Shown here: positions 53,289 through 63,041 of the stretch, piece by piece
Numbering within the stretch: position 1 is the first letter of the stretch
How the letters are laid out: each line of letters starts with the position of its first letter
Assembly (NCBI RefSeq): GCF_000425545.1
Contig: NZ_AUDQ01000001.1
Location: 434,001 to 498,000 of the forward strand
Direction of reading: 5' to 3'
Length of the DNA: 64,000 bases
Origin: Sporosarcina ureae DSM 2281
Lineage (GTDB): Bacteria; Bacillota; Bacilli; Bacillales_A; Planococcaceae
Notes under the pieces: model-generated
What the model was told of the DNA's origin: nothing
The model's input: the letters and a program-made list of their open reading frames with translations, nothing else
Databases searched by the model: none
Made by a program: the position numbers and the translations under genes

Positions 53289-54704
53289 TTAATTTAAAGT
53301 AATCTGTTTTTGCTCTAAAATATTGCCAAACTTATCTAGTAAAACAATGGTCACATTAGAATTGTGTTTTAAATCCGTAGTACCAAGCGAGAACAAGTTA
53401 TTCCCTTCAAAATGCATAGAAATGTCATTTACTGTAGCACTGTATACTTCTGCTGAAGCAGTTACTTTAATCGTGTGAAGATTAAACAAATTCATATAAT
53501 GAATTTGAATATCTTGAAGATACTGAGTGTCAACTACGTTAATTTGAACACTTACAGTGAAGCCAGAATTCGTCTTTCCTTTTGCCGTAACCATACCAAT
53601 TGTAGAAGTGTCAACCGCCTCCCAAACAACTTTTTCTATTCCAGTTGTCTTGTCTCTGTATGTTACGTTCACTTCAGATGGCAATATAGGCTGTTCGTTT
53701 TGTTTTACGTTAATAGGCAACAGTTTTTCAGTTGCAATGACATTGGAATCTATTAGTGGTATTACGAATTGACGATCTGCCGTGTTACCAGTTGCATCAG
53801 TCACTTTAATAGTAAATTTATACTCACTTTCCCGTGTTCCTGTAGGTGTTCCTGATAGCATTCCAGTCTCTGCATCTAATTTAATACCTGACGGAAGTGT
53901 TCCAACCTTACCATATGTATAAGGGGCGCGTCCGTGTATGGCTGTTATCTGTTCTTGATACTCACTTTTCATTACGGCAGGGTCAAGTTCCTTAGAACGG
54001 ATTGCAAGAAAGGATGTACGCTTCCCAGTTACATAATTCAGTATTTGCTGAGCATCTAATTGCGTGATGACATTGTCACCGTCTACATCCGCTGCCAATA
54101 ACTGTTCCTTACCTGTAATATGGTCACCATTCACATGTTGCAAAATCCGCATAGCAGATGACGCACTAGGTTCATTAGTTCCGTTAACATCACCGAAAGG
54201 GATTCTTCTTTCTATTTTTCCATCCAATGTTTCCACTAGCATATCTGCACCTGCGCGTCCATTTGCTACAACTTTTCCAATAGGGAGGTTGACCCCAGCC
54301 CCCTCTTGAAACGAAGATGGAAGACGATAGGTGATATACCCTACAAGTAAACGTTTGTCAGTAATTCTGACCTCTTTACCTGAGTATGAAATGATGTCAA
54401 TTTTCAACCGATTATTTACTATAGTTGATAATGTTCGGAAGTCACCTTCTTTAAAGATGCTAATCGGTTCAAACCCCACCAATTCAATTCCTTGTGATTC
54501 CAGCCCAACATTGACTTCAAAAGTCAAGTTTTGTAGATAGGAGAATTCATAAAGTGTTACTGGTACTTTCACCATATTTCCGAGAGAACGAACTTCTGCC
54601 ACTTCCAATTTCTCAGCAAAAGCGCCATGTGCCATACTAACAAAAAACGCCCCAACAAACAAAAGGGAGACGACCAATTTTGGCAAATATTTTTTTTTCT
54701 TCAT
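53289..54704 (-). CDS. Secreted cohesin-like/dockerin protein with Ig-like domains
   Basis: A 471-residue exported protein. Signal peptide to residue ~30 (AHGAFA). Residues ~33-165 are a cohesin-like beta-sandwich (VKVPVTLYEFSYLQNLTFEV). Residues ~170-226 form a type I dockerin with two calcium loops: GDVNGTNEPSASSAMRILQHVNG (degenerate loop, split here) and AADVDGDNVITQLDAQQIL. A putative Ig (He_PIG) domain (GTLPSGIKLDAETGMLSGTP) and a Big_4-like domain follow. Both a cohesin-like and a dockerin domain in one chain can link neighbours. Last gene of the vWA-cohesin operon; RBS GGGGG. Confidence 0.8.
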   Translation of the reverse strand: MKKKKYLPKLVVSLLFVGAFFVSMAHGAFAEKLEVAEVRSLGNMVKVPVTLYEFSYLQNLTFEVNVGLESQGIELVGFEPISIFKEGDFRTLSTIVNNRLKIDIISYSGKEVRITDKRLLVGYITYRLPSSFQEGAGVNLPIGKVVANGRAGADMLVETLDGKIERRIPFGDVNGTNEPSASSAMRILQHVNGDHITGKEQLLAADVDGDNVITQLDAQQILNYVTGKRTSFLAIRSKELDPAVMKSEYQEQITAIHGRAPYTYGKVGTLPSGIKLDAETGMLSGTPTGTRESEYKFTIKVTDATGNTADRQFVIPLIDSNVIATEKLLPINVKQNEQPILPSEVNVTYRDKTTGIEKVVWEAVDTSTIGMVTAKGKTNSGFTVSVQINVVDTQYLQDIQIHYMNLFNLHTIKVTASAEVYSATVNDISMHFEGNNLFSLGTTDLKHNSNVTIVLLDKFGNILEQKQITLN

Positions 54705-54719
54705 TAATAATCCCCCTCG

Positions 54720-55484
54720 TTATTCCACTGTGAACGTCTGCCGAATCGGCTTGTTCAATTTTGTGCCATTAGCTGAATGAAGCTGTTCAGTCACTTCAAT
54801 TGTATAGTTGCCTCTAGCATACGGCGTAATCGGTGTCACTTTGAAAGTATCTTCAGTAACTGGTGTGATTTTTATTTCCATTATTTTTGTACTCGTTCTT
54901 ACAGTAACTGCATAATGATTTAATGTAGCAGGGTCATAGGGTTTGCTTAGCTTGATGTGCCATTCTTTGCCGGCTTTTTCTTTTTTGCTATAGTTTTTAG
55001 TTTCTCCGTCGAAGGGTTTAATTGCGCCATCTATAATTTGTTTACTTACGTCCTTTCCGTCTTTTGTAAGAATGTGAACATTATTCAATTTTAGGTTGTT
55101 CTGCATATTTGATTTTCTGACAGTTGCTTTGATCGTCAGCAAAGTGTCCCCTTCAAACTTTTGTCCTTCAGACTTAGCGAACGCAAAAGATATATTACCA
55201 GCCGAAGCTGCATTGACAGAAGTTAAATAATTGCCGACAGACTCTCCCACTGATACATTTCTCTCATTTACTGTCAATAGTTCAGGATCATATTCCAAAT
55301 CAAATGATCCAGCTGCGACTTCTTCCATGCTATCGATAAATATAGAAAATTCAACTGTAGTAGCGCGCTGTTCATATACCGTAGACACGCCAATTACTGT
55401 CTTTGTTTGCGCATTTACTGGAACAGTAGGAGCAAAGTAAAACAACAGACTCAACACTAATAATATCTTAACTAATTTTTTCAT
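54720..55484 (-). CDS. Cohesin-domain secreted protein with Big_5-type tail
   Basis: A 254-residue exported protein. Signal peptide to ~26 (VNA). Residues ~28-160 show a cohesin domain (GVSTVYEQRATTVEFSIFID, AGSFDLEYDPELLTVNE, FAFAKSEGQKFEGDTLLTIK). Residues ~165-254 are an Ig-like domain (KEWHIKLSKPYDPATLNHYA ... NYTIEVTEQLHSANGTKL). It is 16 bases upstream of the cohesin/dockerin gene on the same strand, so the pair may bind each other. No good RBS is placed before ATG 55484; a hairpin at 55494-55535 lies in the leader. Confidence 0.82.
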   Translation of the reverse strand: MKKLVKILLVLSLLFYFAPTVPVNAQTKTVIGVSTVYEQRATTVEFSIFIDSMEEVAAGSFDLEYDPELLTVNERNVSVGESVGNYLTSVNAASAGNISFAFAKSEGQKFEGDTLLTIKATVRKSNMQNNLKLNNVHILTKDGKDVSKQIIDGAIKPFDGETKNYSKKEKAGKEWHIKLSKPYDPATLNHYAVTVRTSTKIMEIKITPVTEDTFKVTPITPYARGNYTIEVTEQLHSANGTKLNKPIRQTFTVE

Positions 55485-55493
55485 ATATACTAA

Positions 55494-55535
55494 TTGGAAG
55501 GGAGGTACATCTCAGCCTCCCCTCTTCCTCCAATC
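55494..55535 (-). other. Hairpin in the leader of the cohesin gene
   Basis: GGAAGGGAGG and CCTCCCCTCTTCC pair around an 11-base loop. It holds the only purine-rich tract in the leader and could hide it from ribosomes. Confidence 0.5.
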
Positions 55536-55540
55536 TGTTA

Positions 55541-58411
55541 TTAATGAGCCTCGAATCGAAGCTGTTCAGGAGCAAATGTATCTAGGATATCGTCAAATAA
55601 GGATGGATTATCAAGTAAACGCTTAATAGAATAGAATCCATGAGGTATATTATTCTGTGGCGAATAATTTAATGGATACGTCGTTTGAATAGACTCCAAT
55701 TCGTCGCCCGTTGAATTATAGACGATCACTTCCACATAATCTCCTGTTTGAATACCCCCGCGACTCATTAGAAAAGCATTAGAACCTATCCCTAATGAAG
55801 TCGCCGGCAATGATATTCCGTTTACTTTTGCCACAACTCGGCTGACTGTAGAATCTGTTGTAATCCTACCATTCATCATATTTCCCGATGTAAGGAAAGT
55901 GACTCCCTGCACATATCTTCCCGGAACTACAATCCCAATTTGGCTAGCATCGTATAAAGACATAATTTGATTATATCGATCTGTATTTTCCACGAAATCT
56001 GCAAGTGTTCTAACTCCTTGAACAACTTGATGATCACTTCTTACTTCCACATTAACAGTTTTCACAAAATTTCCTTCCACTGTTTTCGCGATAATTGTCG
56101 TGGTTCCAACGTCTACAGGTATAACAATTCCATTCGTCACTACTGCAACCGATGGATTGAGTGTGCTCCAAGTTACTTGCTGGTTTGTAGCAGTTGTTGG
56201 CAACACTCGATATCCTATCGTTTCACGTTCAGGTGTAAATGAATTTCCTGCTCGCATGAATACTAGGGATTCTCGATTCAGCTCGAGCGAAGAAACAGTA
56301 TCAGGGGAAACACCACCTGCAGACACATTTATAGTGTAAAGTTTAGTGGTCTTTCCGTCTTTCGCAGTCACTAATACTTTGATTTGTGCTGTGCCATCAT
56401 CGGATAAGTAATTGCCCATATAGGTTACCTTCGCATTCAGATGGTCATCCGCGCGTGCATCTACTTTAATTTCTCTAAGCGGTCCTTGAATAGACGAAGC
56501 TTGAATAACATGATTATAGTATGTTAATGTCGAAGCAGAAAAGTTGTGAACAGGTATATCGTTAATTGAAAGTGACTTCAAATCGGCATTTGCCGATACA
56601 TCACGTTCAATCAGCCGGTTCCACTTGAGCGTATTCCCCCATGGGAGATAATCAACGATTCGCCCCTCCACTTCGAGGATATTGAATACAAATTCAGAGC
56701 CCTGAACACTAATAGGTGTTTTTCCTGTCAGTAGTACTTTATGGCGGCCAGCAGCGTTGAAGTTCGTCTTACTAAAATTCTGCTTATAATCTTGAGATCT
56801 GTCACTGTACTGTGAATGAAACTGAACATCGCCAATCTGCTTGAATTTCCCGTCTACGCGCAAAACTCCATCTGTCAAATGCCCTTGATCATCCATGTTC
56901 TTGCCAAGATACTTATACGGTCTAGACGCATGGTTTCTAGGACTTTCCATGCTAAAATCACGGTACACATGTACATAGTCACCATCTCCCTTTTGATAAT
57001 CAGAGACTATAGTATCCATCGATCCTTTTATCATCGTTAACCAACCATCTTTAATGGTATAGTTTCCAAAAACTTCAACTGTGCCATGATTCACGTAGAG
57101 TTGTCCGCTTTTCTGGGTGATATTACCGCGTTTCGTACTTTGCTTCAATTGATTTTCGGACCCGACTAGTACGACTCCACCATTGACGTTTAATGACCGG
57201 TTCGTCTTAAACTCCTCATCAATGAGTGGTCCACCCGCTAATGTAAGATTCCCATCCACCTGCAGTATCCCTTGCTGTAAATCAAAAGATCCTTTTTGCT
57301 CCACATCTTCTTTAGCGTGAATTAAGCCTTTCCCCACTTCAATCCGGCCCTCTTGCACGATATTTTCATTCGCTAAAAGTACATTGCCGCCTAATACTAA
57401 ATGTCCGCTTGGCCCCTGCTCAAAGGGACCGCGAATCCGTATTTCAGGATCTTCTTTTCCTTCGTAACCTCCATTAACTCGTAAAAACCCATTTTGCTTA
57501 TACATATGGGCTGTTTCAAGTTGACTATTATTCAAATTAATAATGGATCCTGGTGATTGCTCGATATTTGTAGCTTGAACTATTCCGCTCACCGAACGTA
57601 GTTCAGAGCAAGACAATAATACCAAATCTCCATCCACTGTGACATTATAGCCATTGGCATCAAGTTTCATATTTTCTTGCAGTACCAAATCGCCCGTTAC
57701 ATGAAGGTCTTTCGTCAACACCCAATTGCTCGGGACTTTAGGGTCCCGCAATTCATCGACAATTTGACGGATACGATCGAAAATACTAGTCAATTGAACA
57801 GCGTTGACCGCTTGAAAATACTGACCGCCTGTCTTGTTAGCGATATTTGTAAGAAATGGAATAGGCAAGCTACTTGATTCACCCAAACCAATTGTATAAG
57901 TTCTAATATTTCGTGAACGCGCTTCTTCTGCGAGACGTAATGACTCAGTGTTGTTAATAGAAAAACCATCAGTCAATATAATCATAATTTGATGGTTATT
58001 TCCTCCGTTCACCGAAAACTCGTGTATTGCTTCTTTCAAACCTGCGCTCATGTCCGTCCCACCGCTCGCCACAACTTGATCAAGCGCAGCATTCACAGCG
58101 TATCGGTTATTTGTAAGTGATTGCAGATTAGACGCATTCTCATTAAACTGTATTACGGCTGCTCGGTCATACTCATGTAAATCAGACATTATACGCTTAG
58201 CCGCCTGAATACGCACATTCGTTAGATCGTTCTTCATCATACTTCCTGAACTGTCCATGACAAACACAATATCAAGCCCTCGATCTACACTACATGCTGC
58301 AATAGAATCACCTTGCGCATGGATTCGCCCTAAACCCGGCAGGAAAATTGCCGATATCAATAACAGTGTACTAATCACAAAAATAAACAGTCCCTTTTTC
58401 TTTCTCATCAT
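55541..58411 (-). CDS. Secreted vWA protein with beta-helix-like repeats and Big_2 domain
   Basis: A 956-residue exported protein. Signal peptide to ~33 (IHA). The vWA domain (~45-225) has an intact MIDAS: DSSGSM near 53, Thr in GGTDMSAG near 117, Asp in LTDGFS near 146. Residues ~235-630 are short beta strands with many VxGxL-type repeats (LHVTGDLVLQENMKLDANGY; ILQVDGNLTLAGG; LYVNHGTVEVFGNYTI), reading like a beta-helix. A Big_2 Ig-like domain lies at ~707-790. First gene of the three-gene operon; GGAGG is 5 bases ahead of ATG 58411. Role: surface adhesion or scaffold. Confidence 0.82.
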   Translation of the reverse strand: MMRKKKGLFIFVISTLLLISAIFLPGLGRIHAQGDSIAACSVDRGLDIVFVMDSSGSMMKNDLTNVRIQAAKRIMSDLHEYDRAAVIQFNENASNLQSLTNNRYAVNAALDQVVASGGTDMSAGLKEAIHEFSVNGGNNHQIMIILTDGFSINNTESLRLAEEARSRNIRTYTIGLGESSSLPIPFLTNIANKTGGQYFQAVNAVQLTSIFDRIRQIVDELRDPKVPSNWVLTKDLHVTGDLVLQENMKLDANGYNVTVDGDLVLLSCSELRSVSGIVQATNIEQSPGSIINLNNSQLETAHMYKQNGFLRVNGGYEGKEDPEIRIRGPFEQGPSGHLVLGGNVLLANENIVQEGRIEVGKGLIHAKEDVEQKGSFDLQQGILQVDGNLTLAGGPLIDEEFKTNRSLNVNGGVVLVGSENQLKQSTKRGNITQKSGQLYVNHGTVEVFGNYTIKDGWLTMIKGSMDTIVSDYQKGDGDYVHVYRDFSMESPRNHASRPYKYLGKNMDDQGHLTDGVLRVDGKFKQIGDVQFHSQYSDRSQDYKQNFSKTNFNAAGRHKVLLTGKTPISVQGSEFVFNILEVEGRIVDYLPWGNTLKWNRLIERDVSANADLKSLSINDIPVHNFSASTLTYYNHVIQASSIQGPLREIKVDARADDHLNAKVTYMGNYLSDDGTAQIKVLVTAKDGKTTKLYTINVSAGGVSPDTVSSLELNRESLVFMRAGNSFTPERETIGYRVLPTTATNQQVTWSTLNPSVAVVTNGIVIPVDVGTTTIIAKTVEGNFVKTVNVEVRSDHQVVQGVRTLADFVENTDRYNQIMSLYDASQIGIVVPGRYVQGVTFLTSGNMMNGRITTDSTVSRVVAKVNGISLPATSLGIGSNAFLMSRGGIQTGDYVEVIVYNSTGDELESIQTTYPLNYSPQNNIPHGFYSIKRLLDNPSLFDDILDTFAPEQLRFEAH

Positions 58412-58477
58412 TCTTTCCTCCTTCTGGATTTGATAGTTAAAGTGAGCTGTATCGTAAAAAGGAGTTTAACGAATACA

Positions 58478-59092
58478 ATGAAAAAATTCAGCATCTTATG
58501 TATGTCTTTGTTACTGATTGCTCTTACGCTCTCTCCATCTGATACCCGGGCGATCATGCTCACATCTGATACGACGAATCCATTGAAGCCTTGGACCATT
58601 ACCTTTAGCCATCCAGTGGCCGATAAATCAGCCGTTAGCTCGAATGTATACATAGAAACCACTTCTGGCGCCAAACACCCTTCCACTCTCTCTATATCGG
58701 ATGATTCGGAAAGGATTACAGTTCAACCCGATAAAAGGTATGAAATTGGAACGGAATACCGTATCGTGGTTTCCAAACGAATTGAATCAAAGAATGATAA
58801 AATGCTGCAAGAGGACTCCGAGATGATTTTCACATATTCTGGAACGCATATTACAGCCATCACTGCTCCATTAAATCCTTTAGTCACAAACGTTAAAGTT
58901 AAGACCTCTAAATTAGTTTCGACTGCAACCATTTCACTTAATGAAGGCGCAGAACAGGACATGTTGCATCCAGCAATTCACACTTTCTCTAAAGGTATGC
59001 GAGGTTTAGCTATAGGTGATCGCTTAACAATTAGAGTCTACGATAGAAACAGTTCACTACTAGAAGAACAGTTCTACGAAATACGAAAGTAA
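58478..59092 (+). CDS. Exported protein with Big_5-type domain
   Basis: A 204-residue exported protein. Signal peptide (SILCMSLLLIALTL ... TRA). Residues ~28-115 form a Big_5/SbsA-like domain (NPLKPWTITFSHPVADKSAV ... EYRIVVSKRIESK). The remainder (NPLVTNVKVKTSKLVSTATI) is a second beta domain. ATG 58478 has AAAGGAG but at 14 bases, a long spacing. Divergent from the vWA gene with only 66 bases between, and 13 bases ahead of the 1295-residue gene, so it starts a second operon. Confidence 0.78.
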   Translation: MKKFSILCMSLLLIALTLSPSDTRAIMLTSDTTNPLKPWTITFSHPVADKSAVSSNVYIETTSGAKHPSTLSISDDSERITVQPDKRYEIGTEYRIVVSKRIESKNDKMLQEDSEMIFTYSGTHITAITAPLNPLVTNVKVKTSKLVSTATISLNEGAEQDMLHPAIHTFSKGMRGLAIGDRLTIRVYDRNSSLLEEQFYEIRK

Positions 59093-59105
59093 AAGGGGGT
59101 TCATC

Positions 59106-62100
59106 ATGAAAAAATTTATTTCTATTACGATGATTTTTTTGCTAACGATCTATTCACTACAACCATCTATGCCAACATTTGCTGCGGAAGGTATTTTGAC
59201 TCAACTAGGAACCACTAAACAAAGTACCAACTTCCCAGTCACTTCACTTGCTCTTGATGATAAAGGTAATTCAATAGAAAGCGGCTCATTACCGGGAAGT
59301 TTTGCTATTACAAAAGAGTTAACTAAAAAGCCTGGCAGTAATTCATTTGAAGCAATCATTACTTTCTCATCTAATAAAGAAAATATGAGTGTAAGTGTAG
59401 TTCAGAAAACCACTTCTGGGTATGAGTATCAAGTGGGAGGGATAGTTGTGACTACATCTGTTAATCAGAAAGTTGCATTTCCCGTTACGCAAGCAGGTAT
59501 TTATTACATTAAAGTTTTAGATGGTGGTACATCTGTTTATTCAAACGAGATTAAAATTCTTCCACCCGCACCAACAGTAACATCTGTTAAAGGAACTTCT
59601 AAAATTATCGCAGAAGGCGGAATACCGGGAGCGTCTGTTCATTTGTTGAATCTAACGGTTGAGTCTACGAATAAAGATTACTTAAAAGAAAGTACCTTTA
59701 ATAAAGATGGAATAGCGGAATTCCAAGATTTAAGTGTTAGAAATGGGTACGAAGCCAAACAAATGAGTAATGGCCTAGAGAGTACATTATCAAATAAAGT
59801 CACGATCTTTCCATCGCCTGCTAAGTTGAAAGTGGTAAAGCATTCCGGCTCCAAAATAAGTACCGGGGAAATCGCAGTCACTGGTATTGAAATAGGAGAC
59901 ACACTACTACTTTACAAAGGTAGCACCTTAGAATCGGAAATAGTGCTTGAAAACTTAAGCACTAAAAACTTCAACAATTTAGCTGCTGGTGTATATCGTG
60001 TTATAAGAAAAGTTAATGAAATAGAAAGTGATCCTGCCGAAATCGAAATTCTCGACAAATCAACTGCCCCAATCATTACTTTAGAGGATGCTATTCACCA
60101 CGAAATTGAATATCCTTATTCTTACGTTGAACCTGGATACTCAGCAATTGATAGTGAAGGACAGCATATAAAAAAAGAAAACATCAAGGTAGTCAGTACT
60201 ATACCTAATACATCGCCACCAGGGAAATATACTATCACCTACACCGCGACGGACGATTATGGCAATACAGCTATAGCAATACGGAATGTCACAATTTTTC
60301 CTAATACTATAAATGCGGCTATTGTTCATACTAATGAAGGCCTGCCCGAACAGAGGTCTAACGGCGATATTAACATCACAAACGCAATTGCAAAAGCAAC
60401 TATTTATGTATATCAAGATCCCGATCAGCAAATAAAAGAATTTGTTCTCGCAAACCAAGACACCTATACCATCTCATTACCTGTTGGTAAGAACTATTTT
60501 ATTATCCAAGAAGTAAATGGTGTTCGAAGCAAACCTTCGGAGCGCTATGAAGTGAAGGATACAACTCCTCCACAGTTGAAATTACATGGTAAACAGACCA
60601 TTCCATTAGTCGTCGGTGACAAATATGAAGAGTATAGTGCTACAGCAACCGACAATGTTGATACCGCTCTTGAAATAATGATTACAGGATCTGTCGATAC
60701 ATCCAAACCAGGAAAATATACTATTACTTACAATACGCGTGACAAAGCAGGTAATTTTGCATGGACTGAGAACGATTCTGATTCTATCAAAGAAAAATAT
60801 AAACGAACGATTATTGTTTCACCTAAAAGTGTAGTGGCAATCGGTAGCACAGCAGATATGGGGGAAATTGGCGTCAAGTTTATTTATCCTGGGACAGCTA
60901 ATTCGCTGACAAAAGTTACTCTCCATCAACTTTCTTCCAATGTAGATGGAAAAGACAGTAACATAGAGTTGAAATCAGAGTACGTTCTGCCTTCAGAGAC
61001 AACTTCTGTTTTTACAGGTGTCAAACCAGGTAGATACTACGTCACGCAAACAGTCGGTACTTATCAAAGTGCACCTTCTAATATTGTTGAAGTCATTGAT
61101 ACCGATCGTCCATATATTACTCTAACGGGACCCGATCAACTGCATTTCACGTGGGGAAAAGATTCTCCTCCCTATTACCTTGGTGGAAATTATAATGATC
61201 CGGGAGCAAATGCAAACGATTATTTAGAAGGTGATTTAACACAATTTATTACAAAGCAATCTACGTTAGATGCGAACCCTACCCCAGGCGTTTATAAGAT
61301 TAGGTATAATGTAAATGCTAAGCGCGGAGTATCCGCTGATGAGAAAACACGTACGGTGACAATAGCTCCACCAGCAATCCATTCGGTTACTAGCAAAATT
61401 GGATCAAGTCAAATCGAAGTCAGCGGTATATTCCAAGATCCCAGCACAATCGTCAGCTTGTATGATGCGTATGGAACGTTAGTCAAATCTAAGAACGCAG
61501 AAGATAAAACTGACATTTCTTTCAAGGATGTAGCTGCTGGTCTGAGCTATTATGTTACGCAAACGGTTAACGATATTGAAGGTGGACCTTCTGCAACAGT
61601 GAATGTGAATTTACATAGTGATGCTGAAGAGCGGACTCGATTATCTTCATTCGATTTTCCTGCTAGTCAAACTAACGGAGTGATTGACCACAATGCGGGA
61701 ACCATTACATTAACCGTTCCAGCCGACACTGATGTTACGAAATTGGCTGCAACTTTTACTACCGAAAACAGTGTGCCAAATGATAATACAAACCCAAAAG
61801 CACCCTCTATTAAAGTCAAAAGCTCCGAGCAAGTAAGCGGAATAACAATTCAAGACTTTACGAAGCCAGTACAATATGTCTTGACGGTAATGGACGTAAA
61901 GAAAACTTATACTGTGACTGTTTTTAAAGCGAGTAACAGTTCCTTAAAATGGAAAAATGCTTTTCTGAAGAATATACTACCTTCTTCGTCCCCCCAAGAG
62001 TTCTGGCTAACATCTGGGGAACAAGCTCTAGCCATTCAAAATGGCGTCAGTTATATGTCACCTGAAGCAATGATTCATGTCTCACCAACAACTCTCAAAG

Positions 62101-62993
62101 AAAGTACTGTAAGTAATTTATCTGTTCAAAAGGTATCACTTTCTTCTATCAAGCAATCAGGAGACCCTTCTTGGATTTCTAGTCTTTCCAACGTGTATGA
62201 TATAGGATGGGGCAGAGAATCTTATCGGTTTACACAGCCTATCGAGTTAGAACTGCGCAGTACCGAAAACAAAAGTTTTGCAAAACTAGTGAGACAAAAC
62301 GGTAAACTATATGCCTTCTTGCAACCTACTAAAAGGTACGGAAAGAATGTCGTTGGCCTCATCTCTGAACCAGGTATGTATGGTTTGATTGATACGTTAG
62401 AAGCTCCGACAATCAAGCAGAGCAGTACAGAAAATCCTAAGAGATTCACCATCGAACATACACCAGGAATAACCTATTACTCAACAAGCAGTCGGCAAGT
62501 ACGCTTTGATCAAAGTAGCAAAGACTTGAATCAGAATGGCTTCTTCTTCGATGGGTCAGTAACTGATATGACAAATTGGTCTTCAAACTCTAATGAACCA
62601 ATTGAAGCAAACGATGAGTTATATGCCTTTAGAGTTTTCAATCAAGTAGTCAGCCCTGTGTCCGCTTTCGTTACCCCAAAAACTACGACTTGGCTGAATA
62701 AAGGTATACAATCCGTTGAAAATCATAAGATTTGGAAAGTATCATTCAATGCAAGAATCGATATAAATACTTTGTATTCCAACTCAATCAGAGTGACCGA
62801 TGACACCACAGGCAAACAAGTGAATATTTCCCTTTCGACAAGTACGGATGGAAAAACAGTATTGATCGTACCAGATGTCTTATATGAACGTGGAAAACAA
62901 TATACACTGTGGATCGACAAGACATTAAAAGGAAATACCAAAAACAAAGAATTTCTAAAATATCCTACAAAACTTTCTTTTAAGGTAAAATAA
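59106..62993 (+). CDS. Giant multi-domain surface protein with Ig-like repeats
   Basis: A 1295-residue exported protein. Signal peptide to ~27 (TFA). After repeated beta domains (~30-315) come three DUF5011-like modules at ~320-400 (ITLEDAIHHEIEYPYSYVEP ... PPGKYTITYTATDDYGNT), ~488-565 (KPGKYTITYNTRDKAGNF) and ~668-745 (TPGVYKIRYNVNAKRG). A cadherin-like beta-sandwich is at ~846-930 and a Big_5-type domain at ~1195-1295 (KIWKVSFNARIDINTLYSN ... KQYTLWIDK). AAAGGGGG precedes the ATG. No LPxTG or SLH motif is seen, so attachment is unknown. Confidence 0.82.
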   Translation: MKKFISITMIFLLTIYSLQPSMPTFAAEGILTQLGTTKQSTNFPVTSLALDDKGNSIESGSLPGSFAITKELTKKPGSNSFEAIITFSSNKENMSVSVVQKTTSGYEYQVGGIVVTTSVNQKVAFPVTQAGIYYIKVLDGGTSVYSNEIKILPPAPTVTSVKGTSKIIAEGGIPGASVHLLNLTVESTNKDYLKESTFNKDGIAEFQDLSVRNGYEAKQMSNGLESTLSNKVTIFPSPAKLKVVKHSGSKISTGEIAVTGIEIGDTLLLYKGSTLESEIVLENLSTKNFNNLAAGVYRVIRKVNEIESDPAEIEILDKSTAPIITLEDAIHHEIEYPYSYVEPGYSAIDSEGQHIKKENIKVVSTIPNTSPPGKYTITYTATDDYGNTAIAIRNVTIFPNTINAAIVHTNEGLPEQRSNGDINITNAIAKATIYVYQDPDQQIKEFVLANQDTYTISLPVGKNYFIIQEVNGVRSKPSERYEVKDTTPPQLKLHGKQTIPLVVGDKYEEYSATATDNVDTALEIMITGSVDTSKPGKYTITYNTRDKAGNFAWTENDSDSIKEKYKRTIIVSPKSVVAIGSTADMGEIGVKFIYPGTANSLTKVTLHQLSSNVDGKDSNIELKSEYVLPSETTSVFTGVKPGRYYVTQTVGTYQSAPSNIVEVIDTDRPYITLTGPDQLHFTWGKDSPPYYLGGNYNDPGANANDYLEGDLTQFITKQSTLDANPTPGVYKIRYNVNAKRGVSADEKTRTVTIAPPAIHSVTSKIGSSQIEVSGIFQDPSTIVSLYDAYGTLVKSKNAEDKTDISFKDVAAGLSYYVTQTVNDIEGGPSATVNVNLHSDAEERTRLSSFDFPASQTNGVIDHNAGTITLTVPADTDVTKLAATFTTENSVPNDNTNPKAPSIKVKSSEQVSGITIQDFTKPVQYVLTVMDVKKTYTVTVFKASNSSLKWKNAFLKNILPSSSPQEFWLTSGEQALAIQNGVSYMSPEAMIHVSPTTLKESTVSNLSVQKVSLSSIKQSGDPSWISSLSNVYDIGWGRESYRFTQPIELELRSTENKSFAKLVRQNGKLYAFLQPTKRYGKNVVGLISEPGMYGLIDTLEAPTIKQSSTENPKRFTIEHTPGITYYSTSSRQVRFDQSSKDLNQNGFFFDGSVTDMTNWSSNSNEPIEANDELYAFRVFNQVVSPVSAFVTPKTTTWLNKGIQSVENHKIWKVSFNARIDINTLYSNSIRVTDDTTGKQVNISLSTSTDGKTVLIVPDVLYERGKQYTLWIDKTLKGNTKNKEFLKYPTKLSFKVK

Positions 62994-62994
62994 C

Positions 62995-63038
62995 AAAAAG
63001 CAGCTCGCTCGGAGAATATCCAAGCGAGCTGCTTTTTC
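62995..63038. terminator. Bidirectional terminator
   Basis: AAAAAGCAGCTCGCT and AGCGAGCTGCTTTTT pair around a 13-base loop between convergent genes. Confidence 0.88.
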
Positions 63039-63041
63039 ATA

